A stretch of DNA of 15,818 bases from Planctomycetota bacterium (lineage in GTDB: Bacteria > Planctomycetota > Phycisphaerae > WQYP01), in the NCBI GenBank assembly GCA_021852225.1, contig JAJZOA010000281.1, positions 1 to 15,818 on the forward strand, read 5' to 3'. Shown here one piece after another: positions 1-7,759 of this stretch (position 1 is the stretch's first letter; each line of letters starts with the position of its first letter). The notes under the pieces were generated by a model that did no database searches, was not told the origin of the DNA, and saw only the letters and a program-made list of their open reading frames with translations. A program made the position numbers and the translations under genes.

Positions 1-204
1 TTCCGATCTATTCCGCTTTGGGCTTTTTAATGCGCCTGGGCGCTTTTCGCATGAATCGGATCCCCCTTGACGCCAGAGCGATGAAAAAACCTGAAGTTCA
101 ACGCCCGGAGCCGGTATTGTTCGGGTGGCAGGCTTCTGCTACCATTTACGATGGTTTGAATTTAAGGCAGCGCGCCGGCAACGCACCGCTTGGGATACGC
201 TTTT
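1..204. other. Left-edge region without a convincing gene
   Basis: I see no convincing gene before the cupin gene. An open frame at 18-266 overlaps the cupin start and has the low-complexity, Arg-rich look of an out-of-frame reading. At 32-43 a short hairpin (GCGC, loop CTGG, GCGC) is followed by four T's, which could be a weak terminator for a gene outside the window. A loose promoter-like pair, TTGTTC at 117-122 and TACCAT at 140-145 (17-base spacer), could drive the cupin gene, but both boxes match only 4 of 6 consensus bases. The first nine bases match the 3' end of the Illumina adapter. Confidence 0.4.
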
Positions 205-954
205 ATGGATATTCGGCAACTCATTCTCCCTTCCGGAATCGGCTTGAGTCATCTTCGCGTCTATGACGAACCCGGACCGGACGGATTGATTACTGGTGGC
301 GCTCACTTTCATGGCGTCTGTTCGGAAATTTATTATGTCCTCTCCGGTACCGGTTACGTGGAGCTTCTTTCACTTAATGGTTATCAGAAGATCGAGCTTC
401 AGCCCAATAAAGTCGTCTTCTTTCGGCCCGGCGTTATTCATCGCTTGGTCAATCCGAATAAAAACCTGGAAATTCTGCTGATTATGCAGAACGGCGGCCT
501 GCCGGAACGCGGTGATTTCATCCTGACATTCACGCCGGATATTATGGCAGACACGACCGCCTACATCGCAGCCGCCCGGGCCGCAAATATGACCGAGGCC
601 CTGGCGCGCCGCAATGCAGCCAATATCGGATTTAACGACCTGCGGGACACCATGCTGGCGGATACGAACAATGGACGACGGAAACTGCGGGAGTTTTACG
701 ATCATGCCCGTCGGCTTCTGCTGCCCAAAGTGGATGGATTTGAATGGGTATTAAAATCCGGATCGCTGTATGAGGCTAAAAACAGCCACGATGCAATCGA
801 TTTTATCCGCAACAATCACATGGAATATCTGGAAAAGGCGACCTGGGAAGGAATTTACCCCATGAACGAGCCGCTGCGTCAGGGCACGTCCGGAACCATG
901 CACCCATACGCTGTTCAGGAAAGCCTGAGCGCAGAGGGACAGCGCGTCGCCTGA
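205..954 (+). CDS. Cupin-domain protein with a C-terminal extension
   Basis: A 249-residue protein with a single N-terminal cupin barrel (about residues 28-95). Motif 1 is intact: His34, His36, Glu41, Gly48 in the H-x-H-x4-E-x6-G pattern. Motif 2 is Pro75-Gly76, His79 and Asn83. The three His and one Glu are the usual metal ligands of cupins, so a metal-bound sugar-binding or enzymatic barrel is likely, as in mannose-6-phosphate isomerase-like cupins. The last 140 or so residues match no family I recognise. I chose ATG at 205; a TTG at 190 in the same frame would add five residues. No strong ribosome binding site decides between them. It lies 49 bases upstream of asd on the same strand and could be cotranscribed. 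No signal peptide is visible. The substrate cannot be told from sequence. Confidence 0.85.
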   Translation: MDIRQLILPSGIGLSHLRVYDEPGPDGLITGGAHFHGVCSEIYYVLSGTGYVELLSLNGYQKIELQPNKVVFFRPGVIHRLVNPNKNLEILLIMQNGGLPERGDFILTFTPDIMADTTAYIAAARAANMTEALARRNAANIGFNDLRDTMLADTNNGRRKLREFYDHARRLLLPKVDGFEWVLKSGSLYEAKNSHDAIDFIRNNHMEYLEKATWEGIYPMNEPLRQGTSGTMHPYAVQESLSAEGQRVA

Positions 955-1003
955 GCTGTATGAATATTATGTTTAAATAATTCGGTGGAAGGATCAATTC
1001 ATT

Positions 1004-2038
1004 ATGAACGCGGAACCTGTTGTAGCAGTCGTTGGTGCCACCGGCGCTGTGGGTGTGGAATTTCTGGCCTGTCTGGAACAGCGACATTTTCCAGCAGGGC
1101 AGCTTCGACTGCTGGCGTCTGCCCGGTCGGCGGGAAAAAGCATGCAGTTCCGTGGACAAGCCATTCAGGTGGAAGAACTGACCGCTGAAAGTTTCCACGG
1201 TGTGGATATAGCTCTGTTTTCCGCAGGCGGATCCATCAGTAAAAAATTCGGCCCGATTGCCGTGGCGGCGGGCGCTGTGGTGGTGGACAACAGTTCGGCA
1301 TTCCGCATGGACCCGAACGTACCGCTGGTAATTCCTGAAATAAACCCGGAAAAAGTGGCTGATCATAAAGGTATTATCGCAAATCCGAACTGTTCAACCA
1401 TTATTGCCATTGTGCCGCTCTGGCCCTTGCACAAGGTCAATAAAATCCGTCGGCTTATTGCCGCCACTTATCAGGCCGCCAGCGGTGCCGGAGCGGCGGC
1501 CATGGAAGAATTGCGGGCAAGCACGCGTGCGGCGCTGGATGGCAAACCGTACGCCCACACAGTTCTTCCGCACCCTTACGCGTTCAATCTTTTCAGCCAC
1601 AATGCGGCCGTGGATTTATCCAACGGCTACAACGAGGAAGAGATGAAAATGGTCAAGGAAACGCGAAAAATATTCGCGGATTCAGACATTCGTATCTCCG
1701 CCACGTGCGTGCGTGTGCCGGTGCTGCGTGCACATTGTGAAGCTTTGAATGTTGAATTCGCGGATCGAATGTCGGCCGAAACAGTCCGGGAAATTCTTTC
1801 GCATGCTCCGGGCGTAAAACTGGTGGACCATCCGGAGAAAAACTATTTTCCGATGCCACGGGATGCCTCAGGACAGGGAGACGTGCTGGTGGGACGCATT
1901 CGACAGGATATCAGCGATCCGACCGGCCGGTCTGTGGCGATGTTTGTGGCCGGGGACCAGCTTTTGAAGGGTGCCGCGTTGAATGCCGTTCAAATTGCTG
2001 AGTTGCTGCTGCCGCAGGCCGTCGCCGCCCGAACATGA
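1004..2038 (+). CDS. asd: Aspartate-semialdehyde dehydrogenase
   Basis: Converts L-aspartyl-4-phosphate and NADPH to aspartate semialdehyde, the branch point to lysine/diaminopimelate, threonine and methionine. It is cytoplasmic. The 344-residue length fits the family. The N-terminal Rossmann motif GATGAVG (residues 11-17) binds NADP. The catalytic cysteine is Cys130 in NPNCST. Gln157 in the YQAASG stretch and His244 in the RVPVLRAH stretch are the other expected active-site residues, with Arg237 just before. The start ATG has GGAAGGA upstream at suitable spacing. The gene follows the cupin gene by 49 bases and precedes truA by 115 bases. No aspartokinase or dapA lies nearby, so this is a scattered member of the pathway. 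All key residues are present and it looks fully functional. Confidence 0.97.
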   Translation: MNAEPVVAVVGATGAVGVEFLACLEQRHFPAGQLRLLASARSAGKSMQFRGQAIQVEELTAESFHGVDIALFSAGGSISKKFGPIAVAAGAVVVDNSSAFRMDPNVPLVIPEINPEKVADHKGIIANPNCSTIIAIVPLWPLHKVNKIRRLIAATYQAASGAGAAAMEELRASTRAALDGKPYAHTVLPHPYAFNLFSHNAAVDLSNGYNEEEMKMVKETRKIFADSDIRISATCVRVPVLRAHCEALNVEFADRMSAETVREILSHAPGVKLVDHPEKNYFPMPRDASGQGDVLVGRIRQDISDPTGRSVAMFVAGDQLLKGAALNAVQIAELLLPQAVAART

Positions 2039-2086
2039 ACACGGGAACGGTCATTTCGACCAGCGCACCGCCCAAGACTCTCGCCG

Positions 2087-2118
2087 GTGGCAAGCTGTAG
2101 TCGTGGCCCACTTGCCAC
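2087..2118. repeat. Hairpin between asd and truA
   Basis: A perfect 8-base inverted repeat, GTGGCAAG at 2087-2094 and CTTGCCAC at 2111-2118, encloses a 16-base loop. No T-run follows on either strand, so it is not a classic terminator. It sits 16 bases after a weak GC-rich run and 35 bases before the truA start, so it would be part of the truA leader or the asd 3' end. A role in mRNA processing or stability is a guess. Confidence 0.45.
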
Positions 2119-2153
2119 TTACCCGCATACCTGAACCGATGGAATAGCCGTTT

Positions 2154-2954
2154 ATGCCCACGCGATATAAATTGACCATCGCCTACGACGGCACGGCTTA
2201 CAGCGGCTGGCAGCGCCAACCAGATCCGGTACGCACGGTGCAGCGCGCTGTGGAAAAGGCGGCCGGAGAAATTGTGAACCATCCGGTTACAGTGGCTGGC
2301 TCATCGCGCACCGATGCGGGCGTACATGCCATGGGGCAGGTAGCGCAAATGGATATTACAACGCATATTGAACCCGGGCGGTTGCGGCTGGCGATCAATT
2401 CGCGGCTGCCCGCGGACATTCTAATTCGCAAACTTGAACCCGTGGAACCGGCATTTGATGTTTCCCGCGCGGTGAAAAAACGTTACCGCTATTTGATATG
2501 GGCCGACCGCGACCGGCCGGTGTTTCATCGCTATTTTGTCTATCACTACTGGCCGCGGCTCAATCTGGGAACCATGCGTGAATCCTGTAAACTGTTTGTG
2601 GGTACACATGACTTTGCAGCTTTTCAGGGCCGTGGAGATGACCGACAAACCACCACGCGCACCATTTTTCACTGCGACATTCACCAGCGCGGACCGCTGG
2701 TCATATTCAGCGTGGAAGGAAGCGGCTTTTTGTATCACATGGTGCGAAACATGGTTGGAACCGTCCTGGAAACAGGCCGGGGCCACTGGCCAGCCGCGCA
2801 GGTCGGGCAACTGCTGGAGGCTGGCGAACAGGGCGAATGCGGCCCGTGTGCTCCGGCCAGCGGTTTGTGCCTGCAATGGATACGCTTCGGGCCACACGCA
2901 TCAGCGGAAACCCCGGCGGCAACACCAACCCTGGGATCCGACGAACGGACCTGA
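2154..2954 (+). CDS. truA: tRNA pseudouridine synthase A
   Basis: Isomerises uridine to pseudouridine at positions 38-40 of the tRNA anticodon arm. The 266-residue protein starts with the usual TruA beginning (YDGTAYSGWQ at 11-20). It carries the catalytic aspartate Asp54 in SSRTDAGVHA and the conserved active-site tyrosine Tyr111 in the RYRY stretch. The region GTHDFAAF (150-157) and the C-terminal motif GFLYHMVRNMVGTV (191-204) are also typical. The last 25 residues, rich in Ala, Pro and Thr, run past the usual family end and are probably disordered. The ATG at 2154 gives the correct N-terminus, though its ribosome binding site is weak (GGAA about 10 bases upstream). The gene stands alone between asd and a glycosyltransferase. 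Confidence 0.96.
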   Translation: MPTRYKLTIAYDGTAYSGWQRQPDPVRTVQRAVEKAAGEIVNHPVTVAGSSRTDAGVHAMGQVAQMDITTHIEPGRLRLAINSRLPADILIRKLEPVEPAFDVSRAVKKRYRYLIWADRDRPVFHRYFVYHYWPRLNLGTMRESCKLFVGTHDFAAFQGRGDDRQTTTRTIFHCDIHQRGPLVIFSVEGSGFLYHMVRNMVGTVLETGRGHWPAAQVGQLLEAGEQGECGPCAPASGLCLQWIRFGPHASAETPAATPTLGSDERT

Positions 2955-2960
2955 ACGCTC

Positions 2961-2974
2961 GGGCCCCTTTTTCT
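2961..2974 (+). terminator. Weak possible terminator after truA
   Basis: A GGGCCCC run followed by five T's begins seven bases after the truA stop codon. The only partner for a stem is GGACC near the stop codon, which pairs with one mismatch. The T-run is real but the hairpin is poor, so this is a low-confidence call. Confidence 0.25.
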
Positions 2975-3010
2975 TGCATTCGGACAGTTGGCCGCAGCAT
3001 AGATTATACT

Positions 3011-3052
3011 GGCCTCTGTGGCAGCCGCGCGGGCAAGGGTGAACCACAGGCC
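3011..3052 (+). promoter_or_regulatory. Structured leader upstream of the glycosyltransferase
   Basis: GGC (3011-3013) plus CTGTGG (3016-3021) pair with CCACAG (3044-3049) plus GCC (3050-3052), giving a 9-base-pair stem with a two-base bulge. The loop contains a second small stem (GCC/GGC). A -10-like TATACT lies just upstream at 3005-3010, so the hairpin would form the very 5' end of the mRNA, ending 44 bases before the TTG start. No T-run follows. It may protect the transcript or modulate translation; that is inference. Confidence 0.35.
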
Positions 3053-3096
3053 GGGGCGGCGCACGGACCGTCAGCGACACTAATCGGGAAAGCAGT

Positions 3097-4260
3097 TTGA
3101 CAATTGTTCATATCATCACGCGAATGATTGTGGGGGGCGCGCAGGAAAATACGCTTTTATCCTGCCGGGGCCTGCGCGAACTCGGTCACAGGGTCATTCT
3201 TTTTACCGGACCGAGTCTTGGCCCGGAAGGATCGCTCCTGTCTAAATTTATTCAGACCGGATGTGAAATCAAGGAAATTCCATCATTGGTGCGCAATCCG
3301 AACCCGCGCGCTGAATGGCAAGCCTACCAGACCATAAAACGCGAATTAATGGCAATCAAGCCCGCAGTGGTGCACACCCATTCAAGCAAAGCGGGCATAC
3401 TGGGACGTCTGGCCGCCTGGCGGCTGAACGTGCCGGCAGTTGTCCATACTGTGCACGGCCTGCCGTTTCATCCTTATCAGAATCCAGCGATCAATCAGGC
3501 GTGGATCATGCTTGAGCGATATGCCGCTCGCCACTGCCACAAAATAGTCTGCGTGGCCGAGGCGATGCGAACCCAGGCGATGGCGGCCGGAGTGGGCAGG
3601 CCGGAACAATATTCGATCATATACAGCGGCATGGAAATTGATCAATACATCCATCCGCAGGCCACCCGGCAAACCGCGCGCCAACGTCTGGGCATCGCGC
3701 CGGACGCCCTGGTGATTGGCACGGTGGCCCGCCTGCAACCGCTGAAAGGTCATGACGACTTATTAAAAATCGCCGACGGGCTATTTCAACGTCACAATCG
3801 CGCACATTTTTTATGGGTGGGAGATGGCATATACAAGCAGCGTTTTTTGCGGACTATCGAACAGCGCGGCTGGCAAGGGCGTTTCACCCTGACTGGCCTG
3901 GTACGGCCCGAGGAAGTTGCAGACATTTTACCCGCGATGGATATACTGGCACATCCGAGTTATCGCGAAGGTCTGCCGCGGGCAGTCGTGCAGGGAATGC
4001 TGGCCCGGCTGCCGACGGTGGTATTCAACTGCGATGGCGCGGCTGAAGTTTGCCGGCCGGGCCAGACGGGATTTCTGGTGGAACCGGGAAATTCGCTGGA
4101 GTTGCTGGCAGCCCTGTCGGAAATGGCGGAAAATTCGGCCAAGCGGGAGAATTTCGGCCAAGCGGGAAACAGGCTCGCCGCCGATCTGTTTGACTACAGG
4201 AAAATGGTCTGCCAATTGGATGTATTGTACAGAAAGGTGCATGAGGAATATGAAAAATAA
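3097..4260 (+). CDS. Family 4 glycosyltransferase (GT-B fold)
   Basis: A 387-residue retaining glycosyltransferase that moves a sugar from a nucleotide-sugar donor to a glycan or lipid acceptor, probably at the cytoplasmic membrane for envelope polysaccharide. The N-terminal half starts with VHIITRMIVGGAQENTLL, including the glycine-rich GGAQ (13-16). The acceptor-side H-x-H at 93-95 and the donor-domain entry GTVARLQPLKGHDDL (208-222) are typical. The EX7E motif appears as Glu291 with Gln299 in the second position, a substitution I recall in a subgroup of this family. The start is TTG with GGGAAAG upstream; no in-frame ATG fits better. The end overlaps the start of the next gene by 11 or 20 bases, which suggests translational coupling. 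Acceptor and sugar are not predictable. Confidence 0.92.
   Translation: MTIVHIITRMIVGGAQENTLLSCRGLRELGHRVILFTGPSLGPEGSLLSKFIQTGCEIKEIPSLVRNPNPRAEWQAYQTIKRELMAIKPAVVHTHSSKAGILGRLAAWRLNVPAVVHTVHGLPFHPYQNPAINQAWIMLERYAARHCHKIVCVAEAMRTQAMAAGVGRPEQYSIIYSGMEIDQYIHPQATRQTARQRLGIAPDALVIGTVARLQPLKGHDDLLKIADGLFQRHNRAHFLWVGDGIYKQRFLRTIEQRGWQGRFTLTGLVRPEEVADILPAMDILAHPSYREGLPRAVVQGMLARLPTVVFNCDGAAEVCRPGQTGFLVEPGNSLELLAALSEMAENSAKRENFGQAGNRLAADLFDYRKMVCQLDVLYRKVHEEYEK
4134..4167 (+). repeat. 15-base direct repeat inside the glycosyltransferase
   Basis: TTCGGCCAAGCGGGA occurs at 4134-4148 and again at 4153-4167, a 19-base offset. Because 19 is not a multiple of three, the two copies are read in different frames (…SAKRE… and …FGQAG…). 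The second copy fits the family consensus near the C-terminus. It looks like a recent local duplication. Confidence 0.8.
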
Positions 4261-6406
4261 AGCACACACACTCCACCGCAAAAGCACTCTGGTAAAACGG
4301 CAATGCGTTCTTGGTGCGGCCTGCCTGCTGTTCCTCTCTTCTGCAGGTCAATCACGCGCCGATCAGCTTGCGCAATTGACCAGGCCGGTCAGTCGGGTAC
4401 GAGCCAAAGTCCGGGAGATAGACAGTTCCATCGCAAATCTGCTTTTAAATATGGACAATGTGGACCCGCAAGGACTTACCGCGGCCAACCTGCAGGAAAC
4501 CTACCGGCTGGTGATTCGCAATTTGTACCGCAACAGCCTGCGGACAAACCGGCCGCGGGTGGCGGCTGTTATGGTGCTTAAGGCAGATCAACTTTCCGCG
4601 GGATTACCCGCCTTTGATCGTCTGGTCGCCCACCTTTTACCAGCCAGCGCCAATGCGCCCGGAGAAACGCCAAGCCTGGCGGTTATAAAGGGATTGCGAC
4701 AATTTTTACGAGCCGGCAGAAATGTCAACACGCAATTGAGGACCCGTGCGGCGATTGACAAATATCTGGGAAAAACTCTCGGTCCGCTTGGCCCGCTTAT
4801 TCAGGTGGAAGACCCTTCCATAAACCCTGACAAAATAACAGTCTGGCCCGTTCAAATTCCGCGACCGGATTCCACGCCGGTTCCCGTTGCCAAAGGAGCA
4901 TTACCCGCCATTGGCCAGGAAATAACCTGGATTCAGGGCGCAAACCTGACGCCGGAAATGCGGCAAGCCCTGCGCAAAATTCTTCTGTCTTTGCAATCTC
5001 AAATGGCGGATCGGCGAACTGAGCCGGCAGCCGAAATGTATTACCCCGTTATTGTGCGATGTGCGTCGCTGGCTGCACATTTACAGGCTGGGGCGGCGCT
5101 CAGCCTGGCCACGCAGCAGCAATTCAACCACCGGTTGCTGCTTGGACTTATTTTGTTTCGTGACCCGCGCACCCGCGCTGCGGCCGTCCGCCGACTTCTG
5201 TTTATCAATCTGATTGTCAATTCGCTGGAACAACTGCGCCAGGCCAATCTTCCCACGGCGGAAAATAATGCCATTAAACATCGCATCCATCGCGCGATTA
5301 TGAAATTGCAGATGGATACCGAGGTTGCGAAATATTCCGCCCAGCTTCAAAAAATTGGCGAACTTTTGCGTGCATATCGAATTTTTTCGACCGACGTTTC
5401 TACGCCGCCGAGCGCCATGTTCCGGGCCGATCAGATTCGCGTTCGTCAGGCCGGTGCCGATGATTTCAATCGCCTTGCGACGATTCTGGCCGGGGAATAT
5501 TCAGCCCGCGATATTTCTGAGTGCATTTACCGCCTGAAAATGGTCCTGGCCAATCTGACCAGACTCAATGCCATGCCGGCAGCCCAGCAACAGGCTATTT
5601 TATACCATCCGGCGTCGATCATTGGCGTAAAGGCCAACATGGTGCGCTGGGCTAAATCCATCAGCAAGAATCCGGACTCCGCAGGATCGGGTGCGGCAAA
5701 TTTCGACCATTTTCAGGCAGCCCTGAACCTGCTGGCGCAGATTCACCTGTCCATGCAAAGCCTTCCACAGGCAAATATTGTGCGAAAAATGAGTGGTGGC
5801 CGGTTTGAAGCCGCGGTGCGCGCTTTCCTTAAACTTCAGCATAAGCTCACGGATTCCCTGGGTACACGAAAAGTGGCACCTGATGACATGGTCATCAGCC
5901 TTAACCAGATGCGAAGCCTATTTGCGGCCACTGCGGAACTTGCGATACTGCTGGATTCCAATGCACCCGCCGAAAAGCTCAACCGCTGGGGCGGGTGGCA
6001 GGTGCCCAAGCGGGCATTGCATCTGTTGTTGAAGCAGTGTGAGGAATCCATGGTGGTCAAGTATCGAAGCATTACCGCCCCCGCCGGTGCCATGCCCCAG
6101 GGCGGCGACCAGTGGGCGAACTTTCGCGATGCCTCCGGGGCCGTCGCGGCACTTTACCGAATGACGAAGGAACTGAATCCGCAGTTGAACGCCAAGGCAG
6201 GTTTGTGGAGCACCAGTTACCTGCGCGCATTAACTCCCCCCCCACCAAATGCGATTTTCGGATCGGAACTCGGCCAGATCGCCCTGGCTGGGCGGACGCT
6301 GGCGGCCGCGGAATTTAATCACAACCACGGGCGGCTGACCGCGGCACCGCTGTTATTTATAAAATGCCTGCGGATGCTGACGGCAATCGCTCCTGCGGCC
6401 AAATAG
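4241..6406 (+). CDS. Large secreted protein of unknown function
   Basis: I recognise no domain. From ATG at 4241 it is 721 residues; ATG at 4250 would give 718. Both starts lie inside the end of the glycosyltransferase gene, and AGAAAGG or GAGG could serve as ribosome binding site. The N-terminus is a clear signal peptide: basic residues, then a hydrophobic core (CVLGAACLLFLSS) and a likely cleavage after SRA. The rest is rich in Ala, Leu, Gln and Arg with long predicted helical stretches, no obvious further membrane segment, and few cysteines. A proline-rich patch lies about 60 residues before the end. It would be periplasmic or exported. Overlap with the glycosyltransferase suggests a shared envelope role, but this is inference. 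The open frame extends upstream to 3917, which is inside the glycosyltransferase and not coding. Confidence 0.85.
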   Translation: MRNMKNKAHTLHRKSTLVKRQCVLGAACLLFLSSAGQSRADQLAQLTRPVSRVRAKVREIDSSIANLLLNMDNVDPQGLTAANLQETYRLVIRNLYRNSLRTNRPRVAAVMVLKADQLSAGLPAFDRLVAHLLPASANAPGETPSLAVIKGLRQFLRAGRNVNTQLRTRAAIDKYLGKTLGPLGPLIQVEDPSINPDKITVWPVQIPRPDSTPVPVAKGALPAIGQEITWIQGANLTPEMRQALRKILLSLQSQMADRRTEPAAEMYYPVIVRCASLAAHLQAGAALSLATQQQFNHRLLLGLILFRDPRTRAAAVRRLLFINLIVNSLEQLRQANLPTAENNAIKHRIHRAIMKLQMDTEVAKYSAQLQKIGELLRAYRIFSTDVSTPPSAMFRADQIRVRQAGADDFNRLATILAGEYSARDISECIYRLKMVLANLTRLNAMPAAQQQAILYHPASIIGVKANMVRWAKSISKNPDSAGSGAANFDHFQAALNLLAQIHLSMQSLPQANIVRKMSGGRFEAAVRAFLKLQHKLTDSLGTRKVAPDDMVISLNQMRSLFAATAELAILLDSNAPAEKLNRWGGWQVPKRALHLLLKQCEESMVVKYRSITAPAGAMPQGGDQWANFRDASGAVAALYRMTKELNPQLNAKAGLWSTSYLRALTPPPPNAIFGSELGQIALAGRTLAAAEFNHNHGRLTAAPLLFIKCLRMLTAIAPAAK

Positions 6407-6420
6407 CGCCGGTTCGGCGC
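6406..6420. terminator. Hairpin between two convergent genes
   Basis: GCGCCG, loop GTT, CGGCGC forms a perfect 6-base-pair stem that begins at the last base of the rightward stop codon. It sits between the ends of two convergent genes (6406 and 6454). No strong T-run follows on either strand, so termination would be weak or need Rho. Confidence 0.4.
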
Positions 6421-6453
6421 AGCCTCGGTTGACGTTAAATGCCTTATTTGACT

Positions 6454-6966
6454 TTAATGCGACAACGTGGGGCGGATATCCGGAATGGAATAAAATCCGA
6501 AATGTGGCAGGCTTTCCTGCGCGGACCGAACGGTGCTGGCGTAAGCCATGGCGTATTGTTCAGAAATAGCCTGCTGCGCAAGGGTTAGACTGCGGGTCAT
6601 CAGTTCACCGGGCGAATTCATGAAGCGGGCAGGCGCGTAATCGTCGGACATCAATTTAGAATGAACAGGCTCGGCTTCAGTGACGGCCACGGAATCGGAG
6701 GCATTGTTTGGCAATTTTTCAACGGGCTTTGTCCACCAGACCAGCAAGACACCAACAAACATTGCCGCGATGGCAAAACCAGCCGGCACGAAAAAAGCAG
6801 AACCTGATCGACGGATGCTGCCAACCAAACGCGGCGAGGGCGCGATTCCAGCATTCAGTGAGGTAAGCGTATCCTCATGGAGTTTCCGGGAAAAATCAGG
6901 TGTCATGCGCTGCGCATCGGCGCGAAGAGCCTGAGCCAAAATATCTTCAGATTGAACTGACTTCAT
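6454..6966 (-). CDS. Probable anti-sigma factor, single-pass membrane protein
   Basis: A 170-residue protein with a cytoplasmic N-terminal part (1-56), one hydrophobic segment (57-78, FFVPAGFAIAAMFVGVLLVWW) and an outer part of about 90 residues. This is the layout of membrane anti-sigma factors that hold an ECF sigma factor until a signal releases it. The gene begins with an ATGA overlap with the sigma gene stop, and GGAG inside the sigma gene provides the ribosome binding site, so the two are translationally coupled. The protein has no cysteine, so it lacks the zinc-binding H-x3-C-x2-C of many anti-sigma factors. The identification rests on position and topology, not on a recognised anti-sigma domain. 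A phosphate- or stress-sensing role cannot be told from the sequence. Confidence 0.65.
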   Translation of the reverse strand: MKSVQSEDILAQALRADAQRMTPDFSRKLHEDTLTSLNAGIAPSPRLVGSIRRSGSAFFVPAGFAIAAMFVGVLLVWWTKPVEKLPNNASDSVAVTEAEPVHSKLMSDDYAPARFMNSPGELMTRSLTLAQQAISEQYAMAYASTVRSAQESLPHFGFYSIPDIRPTLSH

Positions 6967-7724
6967 AAGTGTTCTCCAACAGCCCTGATTTCAGCGGCAA
7001 GGCGATGATCCACCGCGACGGAACGGATTGGGCCGGATCGGCCTTCAGGCGGCTTGCGCTGCCCCGCTAGCGGCCTGCGCGTGACCAATGGCGGCGAAGG
7101 GGAAGCCAAAGCCACGGTTGACTTTGGCGATATGGGAGATGATTGCGCGCCAAGGCCGGATGGCGGCAGGGAATTCCGCAAAACCTTCCGTGCGCGATGC
7201 AGCGCGACCTTCACCCCAATTCCGGTCATTCCCATCACACGGGCAAGCTCACGTCCATCGAGTTCCTCCACATAGCACAGCCAAAGCAGCGTCACCTGAC
7301 GATCAGGTAAAACACGGCGGGCCAGCATCCATAGATTCTCTGCGGATTCAGTCACGATCGCTTTTTGTGAGGGCGAATCATCCAATGTTATTGCCGGCGC
7401 ATTGGCGCTCTGCCTGGCATGGCGGCTTTCCAGCCGCCGACGTCGCAATGCGGAAATTCCCATTCGGTAGGCGATAGTAAAAAGCCATGCGCGAAATCGA
7501 TGGCGGGAATCGTAATGCGGCAGATGCTGATAGGCCCGAAGGAACACCTCTTGAACTAAATCTTCGCTGTGGCCAGCCAGGCCAAGCCGCGACCGCAAAA
7601 AACCATGCAAAGGAGACTGGTAACGGCGCATCAGTTCGGCGAAAGCGTCGTGGCTGCCCGCCTGGGCAGCCAGCGCCATCACTTCATCGGTGGCATCATC
7701 CGGCCGGTTTTCTGATTCTGCCAT
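6963..7724 (-). CDS. ECF-type RNA polymerase sigma factor with a C-terminal tail
   Basis: A 253-residue sigma-70 family protein of the extracytoplasmic function group. Region 2 runs about 26-98 and includes the DLVQEVFLRAY core (55-65) and the basic RRRR end. Region 4 runs about 132-183, with a helix-turn-helix ending in VKVALHRARKVLR. These bind core polymerase and the -10 and -35 elements. ECF factors usually end soon after region 4; here 65 or so further residues follow, rich in Pro and Ser and ending in a charged stretch. The start ATG has ACAGGAA at 8 bases. It is followed by the coupled anti-sigma-like gene and preceded, 35 bases away, by a secreted protein gene on the same strand. It likely controls a small regulon including this operon. 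Confidence 0.93.
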   Translation of the reverse strand: MAESENRPDDATDEVMALAAQAGSHDAFAELMRRYQSPLHGFLRSRLGLAGHSEDLVQEVFLRAYQHLPHYDSRHRFRAWLFTIAYRMGISALRRRRLESRHARQSANAPAITLDDSPSQKAIVTESAENLWMLARRVLPDRQVTLLWLCYVEELDGRELARVMGMTGIGVKVALHRARKVLRNSLPPSGLGAQSSPISPKSTVALASPSPPLVTRRPLAGQRKPPEGRSGPIRSVAVDHRLAAEIRAVGEHL

Positions 7725-7759
7725 GCGTAAATTCCTGTCCGCATACCGAATGAACCGAA

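Noticed and set aside
18..266. 82-codon rightward frame before and into the cupin gene
   Set aside because: It overlaps the cupin start in another frame, has Arg-rich composition of a random frame and no recognisable motif.
803..1366. 187-codon leftward frame opposite asd
   Set aside because: It is antisense to well-supported coding sequence and rich in His/Arg/Ser in the manner of shadow frames.
3967..3995. Loss of the second Glu of the EX7E motif in the glycosyltransferase as an inactivating change
   Set aside because: Gln at this place is, as far as I recall, common in a subgroup of GT4 enzymes, and the rest of the protein is intact.
3917..4240. Upstream extension of the large secreted protein into the glycosyltransferase
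   Set aside because: It is the out-of-frame reading of the glycosyltransferase gene. The signal peptide and family-like N-terminus appear only after 4241.
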